Of a stretch of DNA of 64,000 nt, positions 44,173-53,766 are shown piece after piece. The stretch spans positions 2,254,501-2,318,500 of the forward strand of contig NZ_CP115775.1 in NCBI RefSeq assembly GCF_027913035.1, in the 5' to 3' direction. The position numbers and the translations under genes are program-made. Source of the stretch: Paracoccus albus (GTDB lineage: Bacteria; Pseudomonadota; Alphaproteobacteria; Rhodobacterales; Rhodobacteraceae). A model generated the notes under the pieces. That model was not told the origin of the DNA. It saw only the letters and a list, made by a program, of their open reading frames with translations, and searched no databases. Within the stretch, counting starts at the first letter, position 1, and every line of letters begins with the position of its first letter.

Positions 44173-45078
44173 ATGCAGAACCTGAACAGAATATCTCTCT
44201 CCGGGCTTCGCGCCATTGAGGCTGTGGCGCGCCTGGGCAGTCTGGGTGCCGCCGCAGCAGAACTTGGCGTGACCGCAGGTGCGCTTAGCCAGCGGATCTC
44301 CCGGACAGAGGCACAATTGGGTCAGCCTGTCTTTGACAGAACGTCACATGGCCTGCGCCCGACAGACACCGGCGCACTTGTCATTGCCCGCTTACTGCGC
44401 GGCATGACTGAACTTTCGGCAGCCGTCAGCCTTGCCGATCCGATACAGGAAGATGTTCTCAATATTTCTGCCGCGCCGCTCTTTGCCAGCCGCTGGCTCA
44501 TCTGGCGGCTTCCGCGCTTTCACAGCCAGCATCCGGGTATTCGCGTCAGGATCGAGCCCGTCGTGACCATGATCACACCGGGTGTCGACGGCATCGACAT
44601 CGGCTTGCGGGTCGGTGGCGGCGACTGGCCTGGCGTGCGAACCCAAAAGCTTCTTGATCAGCGTGTATTACCTGTCTGCGCGCCCGCACTCGCCCGCGAC
44701 ATCAAGACGCCGGCCGATCTTCTTGAACTTCCCCTCATCCGCGAGAACGACCATTTTGCAGGCTGGCGAGAGTGGTTGGCTTTGCATGAGATGAGCTTTC
44801 AAAAAATTGCTGCGGGCCCGGAATACGCCGATGGCGGGCTGTGTCTGGACGCGGCAATCTCTGGCCAAGGTGTGTTCATGGCATGGGAAACACTTGCCGC
44901 AGATGCCATTGCAGATGGCAGGCTTGTCGCCCCCGTTCCCGGAAGGGCACTGTCAGGCGACGCCTACTGGTTCGTTTCCGCAACAGAGGGGCGACGTAAA
45001 CCGGCCATAGCGAAGTTTCACAAATGGTTGCAGGACGAACTTCTGTCGGTCACTCACGCTGACGCGGCGCGACCCTAA
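44173..45078 (+). CDS. LysR family transcriptional regulator (GcvA-like)
   Basis: A 301-residue LysR regulator. The N-terminal winged helix-turn-helix is ISLSGLRAIEAVARLGSLGAAAAELGVTAGALSQRISRTEA (about 7-47), followed by the effector domain with LNISAAPLFASRWLIWRLPRF and DIGLRVGGGDW. The ligand residues do not identify the inducer. There is no Shine-Dalgarno before the ATG. An AT-rich palindrome overlaps it, which suggests autoregulation or leaderless translation. It converges on a conserved unknown gene. Targets are not evident. Confidence 0.9.
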   Translation: MQNLNRISLSGLRAIEAVARLGSLGAAAAELGVTAGALSQRISRTEAQLGQPVFDRTSHGLRPTDTGALVIARLLRGMTELSAAVSLADPIQEDVLNISAAPLFASRWLIWRLPRFHSQHPGIRVRIEPVVTMITPGVDGIDIGLRVGGGDWPGVRTQKLLDQRVLPVCAPALARDIKTPADLLELPLIRENDHFAGWREWLALHEMSFQKIAAGPEYADGGLCLDAAISGQGVFMAWETLAADAIADGRLVAPVPGRALSGDAYWFVSATEGRRKPAIAKFHKWLQDELLSVTHADAARP

Positions 45079-45578
45079 AGCTTGCGGCTGTCATAGGCCC
45101 AGTGCAGCAGGGCCTGCCGCTGGCGCGGGCGGCAAAAGACATCCCCCGGATCGCACGCTTTCGTCAACTGCCCGACATGGCGGCGCATCGCGCGCCACCG
45201 CCCGATCTGACGTTCGTCATCATCATGACGGCGACCCATCCAGTAGCGGCAATACCACTGAAACCAGCCGCGCGGATCGTCCTGATGCAGCCAGCCCTTG
45301 CGCCGCCATTCGGACAATGGCTGGCTGGCATCCTCGCCGAAACAGTTCAGGCTTTTGTCGGATTTCCCCGGCGACAGTTTCGCGTCACTGAACCATTCCG
45401 CGGGAAACTCATCACGACAATCGGTCATATAGCAGCCGCCGAAGACGCCAAGTCTCAACATCTCTGCCGGGGAAAGGTCGGGCGAGAAGCCTTCGTCGAA
45501 CCCCTTACCCGCCGGCGCGGTCAGTTCATAGCTGTAACCGCTCTGCATCTTGTCATTGACAGTGACGCGGCTTCCCAT
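45075..45578 (-). CDS. Conserved protein of unknown function
   Basis: A 167-residue soluble protein of unknown function. It has several cysteines and aromatic runs: NDKMQSGYSYELTAPAGKGF, GVFGGCYMTDCRDEFP, GEDASQPLSEWRRKGW, DDPRGWFQWYCRYWMGRRHD and CDPGDVFCRPRQRQALLHWAYDS. The pattern looks like one ordered domain that is conserved in this family of bacteria. It follows trxB by four bases on the same strand, so coexpression with thioredoxin reductase is likely. The start at 45578 (MGSRVTVNDK) sits just past the trxB stop. It ends by overlapping the LysR stop. Confidence 0.78.
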   Translation of the reverse strand: MGSRVTVNDKMQSGYSYELTAPAGKGFDEGFSPDLSPAEMLRLGVFGGCYMTDCRDEFPAEWFSDAKLSPGKSDKSLNCFGEDASQPLSEWRRKGWLHQDDPRGWFQWYCRYWMGRRHDDDERQIGRWRAMRRHVGQLTKACDPGDVFCRPRQRQALLHWAYDSRKL

Positions 45579-45582
45579 CGGC

Positions 45583-46626
<1,044 letters not shown>

Positions 46627-46744
46627 TCAATCGCGCATCAGCCATGCAGAGGGCGCCTCATCCGCATGTGAAATAATATTGCGTAGGAACAGCGTCGAGT
46701 ATAGTTTCATTCCCACTCTAAGGGCACCTATTCCGGGGGCAGTT

Positions 46745-47242
46745 ATGGCCAGCAGCAAACTCGACGACATTGACCGCAAGATACTGGCAGAGCTTCAGGC
46801 CGATGGTCGCATGACCAATGTCGAACTTGCGCGTCGAGTCGGAATTTCGGCCCCGCCGTGCCTGCGCCGGGTCCGCGTGTTGGAAGAAGCCGGATATATA
46901 CGCGGCTTCCACGCAGAGCTTGATCCCGGCAGCCTCGGCTTCGAGGTACAGGTTTTTGCGATGGTTCGTTTGCAAAACCAATCGGAGCGTGATCTTGCCG
47001 CATTTGAACAGGCCGTGCGCGGCTGGCCCCTTGTTCGTGAATGCCACATGCTGAATGGCGAAATCGACTTCATCCTGAAATGCGTCGCCCCCGATCTTCG
47101 CAGTTTCCAGCATTTTCTGACCGAAAGCCTGACGACTGCGCCCAATGTCGCCTCGGTCAAGACGTCGCTCGTTATCCGTTGCGCCAAAGATCTGCCCGGA
47201 ATCCCCTTTCCTGCCGGAATGCTGGGATCGGGGGAGGCCTGA
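46745..47242 (+). CDS. Lrp/AsnC family transcriptional regulator
   Basis: A 165-residue Lrp/AsnC regulator. The helix-turn-helix is LDDIDRKILAELQADGRMTNVELARRVGISAPPCLRRVRVLEE (about 6-50). The RAM ligand domain follows with GFEVQVFAMVRLQNQSE and HMLNGEIDFILKCVAPDLRSF. The start at 46745 has GGGG nearby; a longer in-frame start adds 68 residues antisense to trxB's start and is rejected. It is divergent from trxB and may regulate it, which is inference. The effector is likely an amino acid, as usual for the family. Confidence 0.9.
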   Translation: MASSKLDDIDRKILAELQADGRMTNVELARRVGISAPPCLRRVRVLEEAGYIRGFHAELDPGSLGFEVQVFAMVRLQNQSERDLAAFEQAVRGWPLVRECHMLNGEIDFILKCVAPDLRSFQHFLTESLTTAPNVASVKTSLVIRCAKDLPGIPFPAGMLGSGEA

Positions 47243-47286
47243 AGTCGCACAGTCGCGCCGGTCAACGCATCCGAACGATTGTGAGA

Positions 47287-48057
47287 TCAGCCCGGCAAAG
47301 CGATGGCCGAAATGAGGCGTCCGTAATCTGCCTCTCTACGATGCGAGCTGCGCCGATAGGAAAAGAAACGCTCAGGATCGGAATAGGTGCAATGCCGCGT
47401 CCATTCCGCCTCTACCCCCGCGGCCCGCAGCCGGGACAGACCGAATGCAGGCAAGTCAAACATCGGCTTTCCGTTCGGGCCGTTGGCGAAAAACCTTTGA
47501 TAATCGGCATCTTCCGCCGTGAACTCATCCATGAAATCCCAGCCAACTTCATAGGCACCCTGTGAAATCGTCGGCCCTATAACGGCGCGAATGTCCTTCG
47601 CGCCAAGCGCGCGCATGGCATCCACCGTCGCCTCTAACACACCGCCAAGCGCCCCGCGCCAACCGGCATGAGCAGCCCCGATAACCCCGGCATCGACATC
47701 GGCAAAAAGGACAGGCTGGCAATCCGCAGTCAGCACCGAAAGCGCAACGCCTGGCGTCGCGGCAACAAGCCCATCGGCCTGAATTTCATTCGTTTTTTCG
47801 GCTTCCTCTGGCGCGCTCACCGTCACAACATTGGCAGAGTGAACCTGATGAACACCCGCCAGACGTTCCGGCGAAACACCCATAACCTCCGCAACACGCG
47901 CCCGATTCGTTGCCACCACATCGTTCTGATCTTTCGATCCGCGCCCGCAATTCAGCCCCGCATACAGCCCAGAACTCGCCCCGCCCTTGCGCGTAAAGAA
48001 CCCGTGCCGGACACCATCCAAAAGGTCATGAGTTAGTATCTCAAGCGTCAGTTTCAT
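47287..48057 (-). CDS. pgeF: Multicopper-type laccase-domain purine nucleoside phosphorylase (YfiH/PgeF)
   Basis: A 256-residue YfiH/LACC1-type protein. Such proteins were long called polyphenol oxidases and are now known in several cases to act on purine nucleosides; PgeF in E. coli is linked to editing peptidoglycan precursors. Motifs are GVRHGFFTRKGGASSGLYAG, GVHQVHSANVV, VLTADCQPVLFAD and GAAHAGWRGALGGV (His/Cys metal ligands). It is the last gene of lgt-midA-pgeF, with the start at 48057 (GGAG five bases upstream) 17 bases inside the methyltransferase gene. Confidence 0.9.
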   Translation of the reverse strand: MKLTLEILTHDLLDGVRHGFFTRKGGASSGLYAGLNCGRGSKDQNDVVATNRARVAEVMGVSPERLAGVHQVHSANVVTVSAPEEAEKTNEIQADGLVAATPGVALSVLTADCQPVLFADVDAGVIGAAHAGWRGALGGVLEATVDAMRALGAKDIRAVIGPTISQGAYEVGWDFMDEFTAEDADYQRFFANGPNGKPMFDLPAFGLSRLRAAGVEAEWTRHCTYSDPERFFSYRRSSHRREADYGRLISAIALPG

Positions 48058-49114
48058 TGCTCTCCGTCTTTGTCTGGGCCCGTCTTGCGGTGAAACCGGC
48101 CGGCGCGGGGGCATCGGTTGGCCAGATTGCAAGCACCTTAAACAACTCACCCATTTCGTCCGAGTCGGTCAAGCGCCGTGCCGCACTCCCTGCCCCACGA
48201 TCACCCGCTGCGGCCAGTTTTGCAGCGCGCGCCCCGATGCCAAGCGCGTTAAGCAGATGTCCCTGCGTCGTATAACCAAACGAGCATCCCGCAGCATCCG
48301 CTGCCGCCGCAAGCGGCGCGAAATCAACATGCGCGGTCAGATCGGCGCCACCGGGATTATCAAAGGGATTAACGGTCTGGTGAGCTTCGACCACCTGAAA
48401 GGTATCTCCGCGCCCATTCCAGCCGCCATAATCTATGATCAATGCCACCCCGCCATCGCGGGCGATGCGCGAAGCGATTTCATTGACAATCGCCGCCGCC
48501 GCCGGACAACGCTCTATCACGTCGCCCTCATTTCCGGGCAGGTCGATACTCATTGGCGGACCAAGGCCGAAGGCAAGCCCGGCACCATCCAGCCCCACCA
48601 GCCGCTCGGCCCAACCGTTCGGACCGCGCTGAAACTGCTGGATCGGAAGCGCATCAAAGAATTCGTTCGCGATCAGGTATAAGGGCCCGTCGGGCAACTC
48701 GGACACATCGCCCAAGTGCACCACGTTTTCAAGCTTTGCCCGCTGCATCTCGCGCAAATGCGGTGATGCCTCGACCAGATGCAGCCGCACCGCATCCGAC
48801 ATGCCGGGCACGATTCGGATCGCGCGCAAGAGATCGGACATCAGCGTTCCCCGCCCCGGTCCAAGTTCAGCCAGCGTGAAGGGCTTTGGCTGGCCCTGAT
48901 CCAGCCATGCTTGCGCAAGGCAAAGCCCCAGCAACTCGCCAAACATCTGGCTTATTTCCGGTGCGGTAATGAAATCCCCCGCCGTTCCAAACGGGTCGCG
49001 CGTTGTGTAGTAACCATGCACGGGATGCAGCAGGCACAGCTCCATATATCGCGCGACAGAAATCGGGCCCGAGCGCCTGATCTCATCAACGATCAGATTG
49101 CGCAGCGCCGTCAT
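48041..49114 (-). CDS. SAM-dependent methyltransferase, MidA/NDUFAF7 family
   Basis: A 357-residue protein of the DUF185 family, relatives of the mitochondrial complex I assembly methyltransferase NDUFAF7, which methylates an Arg of NDUFS2. SAM motif I is LAELGPGRGTLMSDLLRA (about 85-102), preceded by the family segment GTAGDFITAPEISQMFGELLG and followed by LHLVEASPHL. The bacterial target is not established. The ATG overlaps the lgt stop (ATGA), so it is coupled to lgt. pgeF follows. Confidence 0.9.
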   Translation of the reverse strand: MTALRNLIVDEIRRSGPISVARYMELCLLHPVHGYYTTRDPFGTAGDFITAPEISQMFGELLGLCLAQAWLDQGQPKPFTLAELGPGRGTLMSDLLRAIRIVPGMSDAVRLHLVEASPHLREMQRAKLENVVHLGDVSELPDGPLYLIANEFFDALPIQQFQRGPNGWAERLVGLDGAGLAFGLGPPMSIDLPGNEGDVIERCPAAAAIVNEIASRIARDGGVALIIDYGGWNGRGDTFQVVEAHQTVNPFDNPGGADLTAHVDFAPLAAAADAAGCSFGYTTQGHLLNALGIGARAAKLAAAGDRGAGSAARRLTDSDEMGELFKVLAIWPTDAPAPAGFTARRAQTKTESNETDA

Positions 49115-49974
49115 CTTGGTGGCAGGCGCAAGGCCCGGATGATGAAGGCTATTCCGATGACCAGCATCGGCAGCGACAGAAGCTGGCCCATGCTCATCCC
49201 CAGTGCCACTCGACCCAGCGGGTTATCTGGCGTGATGAACTGCGCATCGGCGACGCGGAAAAACTCCACGAATATCCGCGCCAAGGCATAGCCGCTCAGG
49301 AAGGTGCCAAGTGCCAGTCCCGGCCGTCGCAAACCACCGGCCAGCACAAGTGTAAGAAGCACAAGCCCCAGCAGAAGCCCCTCCAGCCCGGCTTCATACA
49401 ACTGGCTGGGATGCCGCGCACAAAGCCCCTCGACCCCCGGACAGTTCTGCGCCGCTTCGCCGGGGAAAATCACACCCCAGGGCGCATCCGTCGGCCTTCC
49501 CCACAGTTCCGCATTTATGAAGTTGGCGATCCGGCCGAAGAACAACCCGATGGGCGCGACAACCGCCAACGCATCGGCCAGCCTCAAGGGTTGCACGTCA
49601 TTGCGTCGCGCCCACCACCATGCCGCTAAAACGACACCCGCAAAGCCACCGTGGAACGACATGCCACCGCGCCAGACCATAAAGATTTCCAGCGGGTTCT
49701 GCATGTAATAGGCAGGCTGATAAAACAGCACAAAGCCAAGACGCCCGCCGATGATCACGCCGGCTACGATCCATGTCAGTAGATCCTCGACCTTCGCGGC
49801 GGGCATCGGCGCGCCGTCGCCCCAGATCCGGTCGGATTTCATCAGCCGCCAGACAGCCAATGCACCCAGAACGAGACCAGCAAGATAGGCAACGGCATAC
49901 CAGCGGATCGGAAGCCCCTGCTCTCCGATGGGAATCCGGAAGATGTCGGGCGAAATATCGGGAAAAGGGATCAT
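49111..49974 (-). CDS. lgt: Prolipoprotein diacylglyceryl transferase
   Basis: Lgt transfers diacylglycerol from phosphatidylglycerol to the lipobox Cys of prolipoproteins in the inner membrane. The 287-residue polytopic protein has about seven hydrophobic segments, the signature RIANFINAELWGRPTD, GGMSFHGGFAG and RHPSQLYEAGLEG. It heads the lgt-midA-pgeF operon. The lipoprotein at 11598-12050 would be one of its substrates. Confidence 0.96.
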   Translation of the reverse strand: MIPFPDISPDIFRIPIGEQGLPIRWYAVAYLAGLVLGALAVWRLMKSDRIWGDGAPMPAAKVEDLLTWIVAGVIIGGRLGFVLFYQPAYYMQNPLEIFMVWRGGMSFHGGFAGVVLAAWWWARRNDVQPLRLADALAVVAPIGLFFGRIANFINAELWGRPTDAPWGVIFPGEAAQNCPGVEGLCARHPSQLYEAGLEGLLLGLVLLTLVLAGGLRRPGLALGTFLSGYALARIFVEFFRVADAQFITPDNPLGRVALGMSMGQLLSLPMLVIGIAFIIRALRLPPR

Positions 49975-50083
49975 GTCAGTCCTTCAAGCTCGGCGGCACG
50001 CTAGTCGCAGAACGACCGGTGTCAACATTGAACCCGGCGGCCCACTGCCCCATATACGACAAAAGCCTGTGCTGGAGTATGTA

Positions 50084-50335
50084 ATGTCTACGCAAAACAA
50101 ATTCTTCGACGACATGTCACGGATGATGACAAACGCGATGGGGGTTGCCCAGGGCGCGAAAGACGAAGCTGGCAATGCCTTCAATTCCTGGATCGACCGC
50201 TGGCTGGCCGAACGTGACCTGGTCACGCGCGAGGAGTTCGACGCTGTGCGCGACATGGCCATCAAAGCCCGGACCGAGAATGCCGAGTTGAAGGCGCGGA
50301 TCGACGCGCTCGAAAACGCGCAAAATCAGGGCTGA
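50084..50335 (+). CDS. ubiK: UbiK/BMFP family accessory factor
   Basis: An 83-residue BMFP-domain protein. In E. coli UbiK is an accessory factor for aerobic ubiquinone synthesis. It has FDDMSRMMTNAMGVAQGAKD and a C-terminal coiled coil, WIDRWLAERDLVTREEFDAV... ENAELKARIDALENAQ. The start at 50084 has GGAG eight bases upstream; a longer in-frame start antisense to lgt is rejected. Its stop overlaps the end of the DUF6476-type gene, which is convergent. Confidence 0.9.
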   Translation: MSTQNKFFDDMSRMMTNAMGVAQGAKDEAGNAFNSWIDRWLAERDLVTREEFDAVRDMAIKARTENAELKARIDALENAQNQG

Positions 50336-50613
50336 GTCAGCATAACCGACTGCAGGAGTGCGCCTTTCCCGTCATAGACCAGCACCTGATCGCTTTCCGT
50401 GAGCACGATCAGCCGGTCTGAGGCAAATGTCACCGCTTTCGCGGTGGCACCATCCGGAAGCGTGACGTCATCAGGCAATTGCGGCAGCTCTGCCGTTCCA
50501 AGCCTTACCCAGAGGATCACCACGATGGCCGCAAGGCCCAGTACCATCGCGACAGCCAAAGCGGCGACAAGTGTTTTCAAAAACCGCAGATGGGGGATGA
50601 ATTCCGCTGACAT
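50326..50613 (-). CDS. Small single-pass membrane protein (DUF6476-like)
   Basis: A 95-residue protein with one membrane segment (LVAALAVAMVLGLAAIVVILWVRL, split here; about 15-37) and a short soluble beta-rich part (TAKAVTFASDRLIVLTESDQ) that resembles DUF6476 proteins of Rhodobacteraceae. It overlaps the ubiK stop by ten bases, convergent. A longer start at 50655 (MQSDSDQQ) is possible and would overlap the rluD start. The function is unknown. Confidence 0.75.
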   Translation of the reverse strand: MSAEFIPHLRFLKTLVAALAVAMVLGLAAIVVILWVRLGTAELPQLPDDVTLPDGATAKAVTFASDRLIVLTESDQVLVYDGKGALLQSVMLTQP

Positions 50614-50653
50614 CGCCTCGTCCTGCCTGTTTTGCTGATCCGAATCGCTTTGC

Positions 50654-51697
50654 ATGGCTGAACTGATCCTGACAATTCCCGACGGTATGACCGAGCGCCT
50701 TGATAAAGCGCTTGCCGAACTTGTGCCAGCAGAAGCCGCCCTGTCGCGGTCGCGCATCGCGAAGCTGATCGGCGATGGAGCGGTCAGCGGGGTCGATGGT
50801 GTAGTCGGCCAACCCAAGCACAAGGTCGCCGCCGGCGAGACCTACCGGATTTCTCTGCCGGAACCTGAGCCAGTCGAAACGCTGCCGCAGGACATACCGC
50901 TTAACGTGGTTTTCGAAGATGATGCACTGATCGTCATAGACAAACCCGCCGGAATGGTCGTTCACCCTGCGCCAGGCAGCCCGAACGGGACGCTGGTGAA
51001 CGCGCTTTTGCACCATTGCGCCGGCAGCCTCTCGGGGATCGGCGGAGAAATGCGTCCGGGCATCGTGCATCGGATCGACAAGGAAACCTCTGGCCTGCTG
51101 GTTGCTGCGAAATCGGACCTCGCACACCATGCCCTCGCCGCCCAGTTTGAGGCCCATAGTGCTGATCGGGCCTATCTTGCATTGGCGCACGGCCACATGG
51201 ATGCGGCTGACGCGCGTCTGCGTGGCACGCGCGGTGTCAGTTTTGAACCGGGCAGCGTGCTGAAAGTCAGCTCTCGGCTGGACCGCCACCCCACGGATCG
51301 TCAAAAGCAGGCGGTTTACTTTGAGGGAGAGCGTGGCCGGCACGCCGTGACGCGGGTGCGTATGCTGGAGAGTTTCGGTAGCCCACCCGCGGCCATGCTT
51401 GTCGAATGCCGGTTGGAAACCGGCAGGACCCATCAAATTCGCGTGCACATGGCCCATGCGGGGCTTGGGCTGATCGGCGATCCTGTCTACGGTGGTTCCA
51501 GAAAGGCATCCGCGAAATCGCTTGGAGCGGCGGCGGTCGCCGTGCAAGCTTTCCCCCGACAGGCCCTTCATGCCGCACGTTTGGGTTTCCGGCACCCCGT
51601 TACCGGCGAACAGTTGGAATTCACTTCACCCCTTCCTGCCGATATGCAGGATTTGCTGACCAGCCTGCGCGGAACTGGTGGTTCACAATCGCGTTGA
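50654..51697 (+). CDS. rluD: RluA-family pseudouridine synthase (RluD-like)
   Basis: A 347-residue pseudouridine synthase with an N-terminal S4-like domain (TERLDKALAELVPAEAALSRSRIAKLI) and a catalytic domain with VVFEDDALIVIDKPAGMVVHP-type strand and the catalytic Asp in VHRIDKETSGLLVAAK. The later CRLETGRTHQIRVHM is also typical. RluD in E. coli modifies 23S rRNA helix 69; the exact target here is inferred. The start overlaps divergent genes upstream, and its end overlaps the frame of rpoH's upstream extension. Confidence 0.92.
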   Translation: MAELILTIPDGMTERLDKALAELVPAEAALSRSRIAKLIGDGAVSGVDGVVGQPKHKVAAGETYRISLPEPEPVETLPQDIPLNVVFEDDALIVIDKPAGMVVHPAPGSPNGTLVNALLHHCAGSLSGIGGEMRPGIVHRIDKETSGLLVAAKSDLAHHALAAQFEAHSADRAYLALAHGHMDAADARLRGTRGVSFEPGSVLKVSSRLDRHPTDRQKQAVYFEGERGRHAVTRVRMLESFGSPPAAMLVECRLETGRTHQIRVHMAHAGLGLIGDPVYGGSRKASAKSLGAAAVAVQAFPRQALHAARLGFRHPVTGEQLEFTSPLPADMQDLLTSLRGTGGSQSR

Positions 51698-51716
51698 TCT
51701 GGCGAGAGGACAGGAC

Positions 51717-52622
51717 ATGGCCAATTATACGAATCTTCCCGCCCCAAGTCCCGAACAGGGCCTTAACCGCTATCTTCAGGAAATCCGGAAGTTTCCGCTT
51801 CTGGAGCCGGAAGAGGAATATATGCTGGCCAAGGCATGGGTCGACCATGAGGACAGCGAGGCCGCTCATAAGATGGTGACATCGCACCTGCGCCTCGCCG
51901 CGAAGATCGCCATGGGCTATCGCGGCTATGGCCTGCCTCAGGCAGAGGTTATTTCCGAGGCCAATGTCGGCCTGATGCAGGCTGTCAAACGCTTCGATCC
52001 CGAAAAGGGCTTTCGTTTGGCGACCTATGCGATGTGGTGGATCCGCGCCTCGATCCAGGAATATATCCTGCGATCATGGTCTCTGGTGAAGATGGGCACG
52101 ACCTCTGGCCAGAAGAAGCTGTTCTTCAACCTGCGCAAGGCCAAGAACCGCATCGGCGCGATGGAAGAAGGTGATTTGCGTCCTGAAAATGTCGCTCAGA
52201 TCGCCAATGATCTGAATGTGACCGAACAGGAAGTGATCGACATGAACCGCCGCATGGCCGGTTCTGATGCGTCGTTGAACGCAACCGTCGGTTCCGGTGA
52301 CGGCGAATCTACCGCCCAGTGGCAGGATTGGCTGGAAGATGAAGACGCTAATCAGGCCGAAGCCTATGCCGAGGCGGACGAACTGAATCAGCGTCGCGAT
52401 ATGCTCATGCAGTCGATGGATGTGCTGAATGACCGCGAGAAAGACATCCTGATGGAGCGTCGCCTGCGCGACAATCCGATGACGCTGGAGGAGCTTTCCG
52501 AACGTTATGGCGTGTCGCGTGAACGCATCCGGCAAATCGAGGTGCGCGCTTTCGAAAAGCTGCAAGAGCGCATGCGGAACCTTGCCCGTGACAAGGGCAT
52601 GACGATCGAGGACGCCAGTTGA
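51717..52622 (+). CDS. rpoH: RNA polymerase sigma-32 (heat-shock) factor
   Basis: RpoH directs RNA polymerase to heat-shock promoters. The 301-residue protein has region 2 (ISEANVGLMQAVKRFDPEKGFRLATYAMWWIRASIQEYI), the RpoH box QKKLFFNLRKAKN, and region 4 (LSERYGVSRERIRQIEVRAFEKL). Region 1.1 is absent, as usual. The start at 51717 (MANYTNLPAP) has AGGA upstream, and an earlier in-frame ATG overlaps the rluD end. Alphaproteobacteria often have two rpoH genes; which one this is cannot be decided here. It may regulate hsp20 at 39740. Confidence 0.95.
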   Translation: MANYTNLPAPSPEQGLNRYLQEIRKFPLLEPEEEYMLAKAWVDHEDSEAAHKMVTSHLRLAAKIAMGYRGYGLPQAEVISEANVGLMQAVKRFDPEKGFRLATYAMWWIRASIQEYILRSWSLVKMGTTSGQKKLFFNLRKAKNRIGAMEEGDLRPENVAQIANDLNVTEQEVIDMNRRMAGSDASLNATVGSGDGESTAQWQDWLEDEDANQAEAYAEADELNQRRDMLMQSMDVLNDREKDILMERRLRDNPMTLEELSERYGVSRERIRQIEVRAFEKLQERMRNLARDKGMTIEDAS

Positions 52623-52673
52623 CGCGAAGCCGTCGGACGCACATCCTGTCAAAGGGTTATCTGGCGGGCTGAC

Positions 52674-53717
52674 ATGAGATCGACGGCGCTGAAGCAATTC
52701 CAACGGCTGGAAGCGCCGGGAAGCTGGCGCTCGTCGCCCGATGAGCAATTGCGCGAGGTGATCGTGTCAATTGGCGAGGCGACGCTGATCCTCAGCGATC
52801 CGAAATCGGATGAGCCGCTGACCCATTGGTCACTGCCCGCTGTCGAGCGGACGAACCCTTCGTTGACGCCCGCTATCTACACGCCTGCTGCGGGCGCTGA
52901 TGATGAGCGGCGCGAGACATTGGAGATTGAAGAGCCTCTGATGATCGAGGCGATCTCGCGGGTGCAGGCCGCGATTGCCGCAAGACGCCCGCATCCGGGG
53001 CGGTTACGCAACCGGCTGACATTGCTGGCGTTCGTCATAATGGTCGTCGCGGCACTGATTTGGGTCGTTCCGGCACTGCGTGATCACGCGGCGAAGATTA
53101 CACCACAGGCGGAGCGCGAAAGGATCGGGCAGGCGATCCTCGCGGATATGGTCCGCTCGACCGGCCAACCCTGCCGTGAGCCCGCAGGCGAGCAGGTTCT
53201 GACGACACTCGCGCAGCGGGTCCCAATGCCTGATGGCACGCGCATCGTCGTACTGCCCGACGGGCCCGGCGGCGCGATCGTGTTGCCAGGCAATCTGACG
53301 GTGATCGACAGCGCATTGATCACCGGGGAAGATGGGCCAGAGGCTGCAGCGGGTCACCTGCTCACCGCTGCATTGGCAGCGCGGCAGGTGGAACCGATGC
53401 ACCTTGTCATGCAGAGGCAAGGCTTTCTGGATGTGCTGGGGCTTCTGACCCGCGGGTCTTTACCGGCAGAAAGCTTGCAGGGGTTCGGAGGCGACCTTCT
53501 GGCCTCGCCGCCGCCCGCACCGGATGATCAGACTTTGCTGGCTGGATTCGCAAATGCCCGCATCCCCTCGACACCCTATGCCGAAACGCTGGGTGAGGCG
53601 GCTGCACGGGCGGTTCCGCTGGTCGAAGCCGATCCGTTCCGATCACAACCCTATCCGGAGATACTTGACGAGCGTGACTGGGTTACATTGCAGCAGATCT
53701 GCATCGACCGAGACTGA
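52674..53717 (+). CDS. Membrane protein, possible inactive M48-type peptidase
   Basis: A 347-residue protein with a central membrane segment (LTLLAFVIMVVAALIWVV, about 116-133), an N-terminal cytosolic part and a C-terminal part with helices and GPGGAIVLPGNLTVIDSALI. The order strand - LPGG-like strand - helix resembles the core of M48 (HtpX/BepA-like) zinc peptidases, where the next helix carries HExxH. Here it reads GHLLTAALAARQVEP, so the zinc site is missing. Its function is unknown. It lies 51 bases after rpoH on the same strand. This similarity is inference. Confidence 0.65.
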   Translation: MRSTALKQFQRLEAPGSWRSSPDEQLREVIVSIGEATLILSDPKSDEPLTHWSLPAVERTNPSLTPAIYTPAAGADDERRETLEIEEPLMIEAISRVQAAIAARRPHPGRLRNRLTLLAFVIMVVAALIWVVPALRDHAAKITPQAERERIGQAILADMVRSTGQPCREPAGEQVLTTLAQRVPMPDGTRIVVLPDGPGGAIVLPGNLTVIDSALITGEDGPEAAAGHLLTAALAARQVEPMHLVMQRQGFLDVLGLLTRGSLPAESLQGFGGDLLASPPPAPDDQTLLAGFANARIPSTPYAETLGEAAARAVPLVEADPFRSQPYPEILDERDWVTLQQICIDRD

Positions 53718-53766
53718 TCAATGTTTTCCTGAATAGGGCGGGCGACCCTTCGTTCAACCGCCATAT

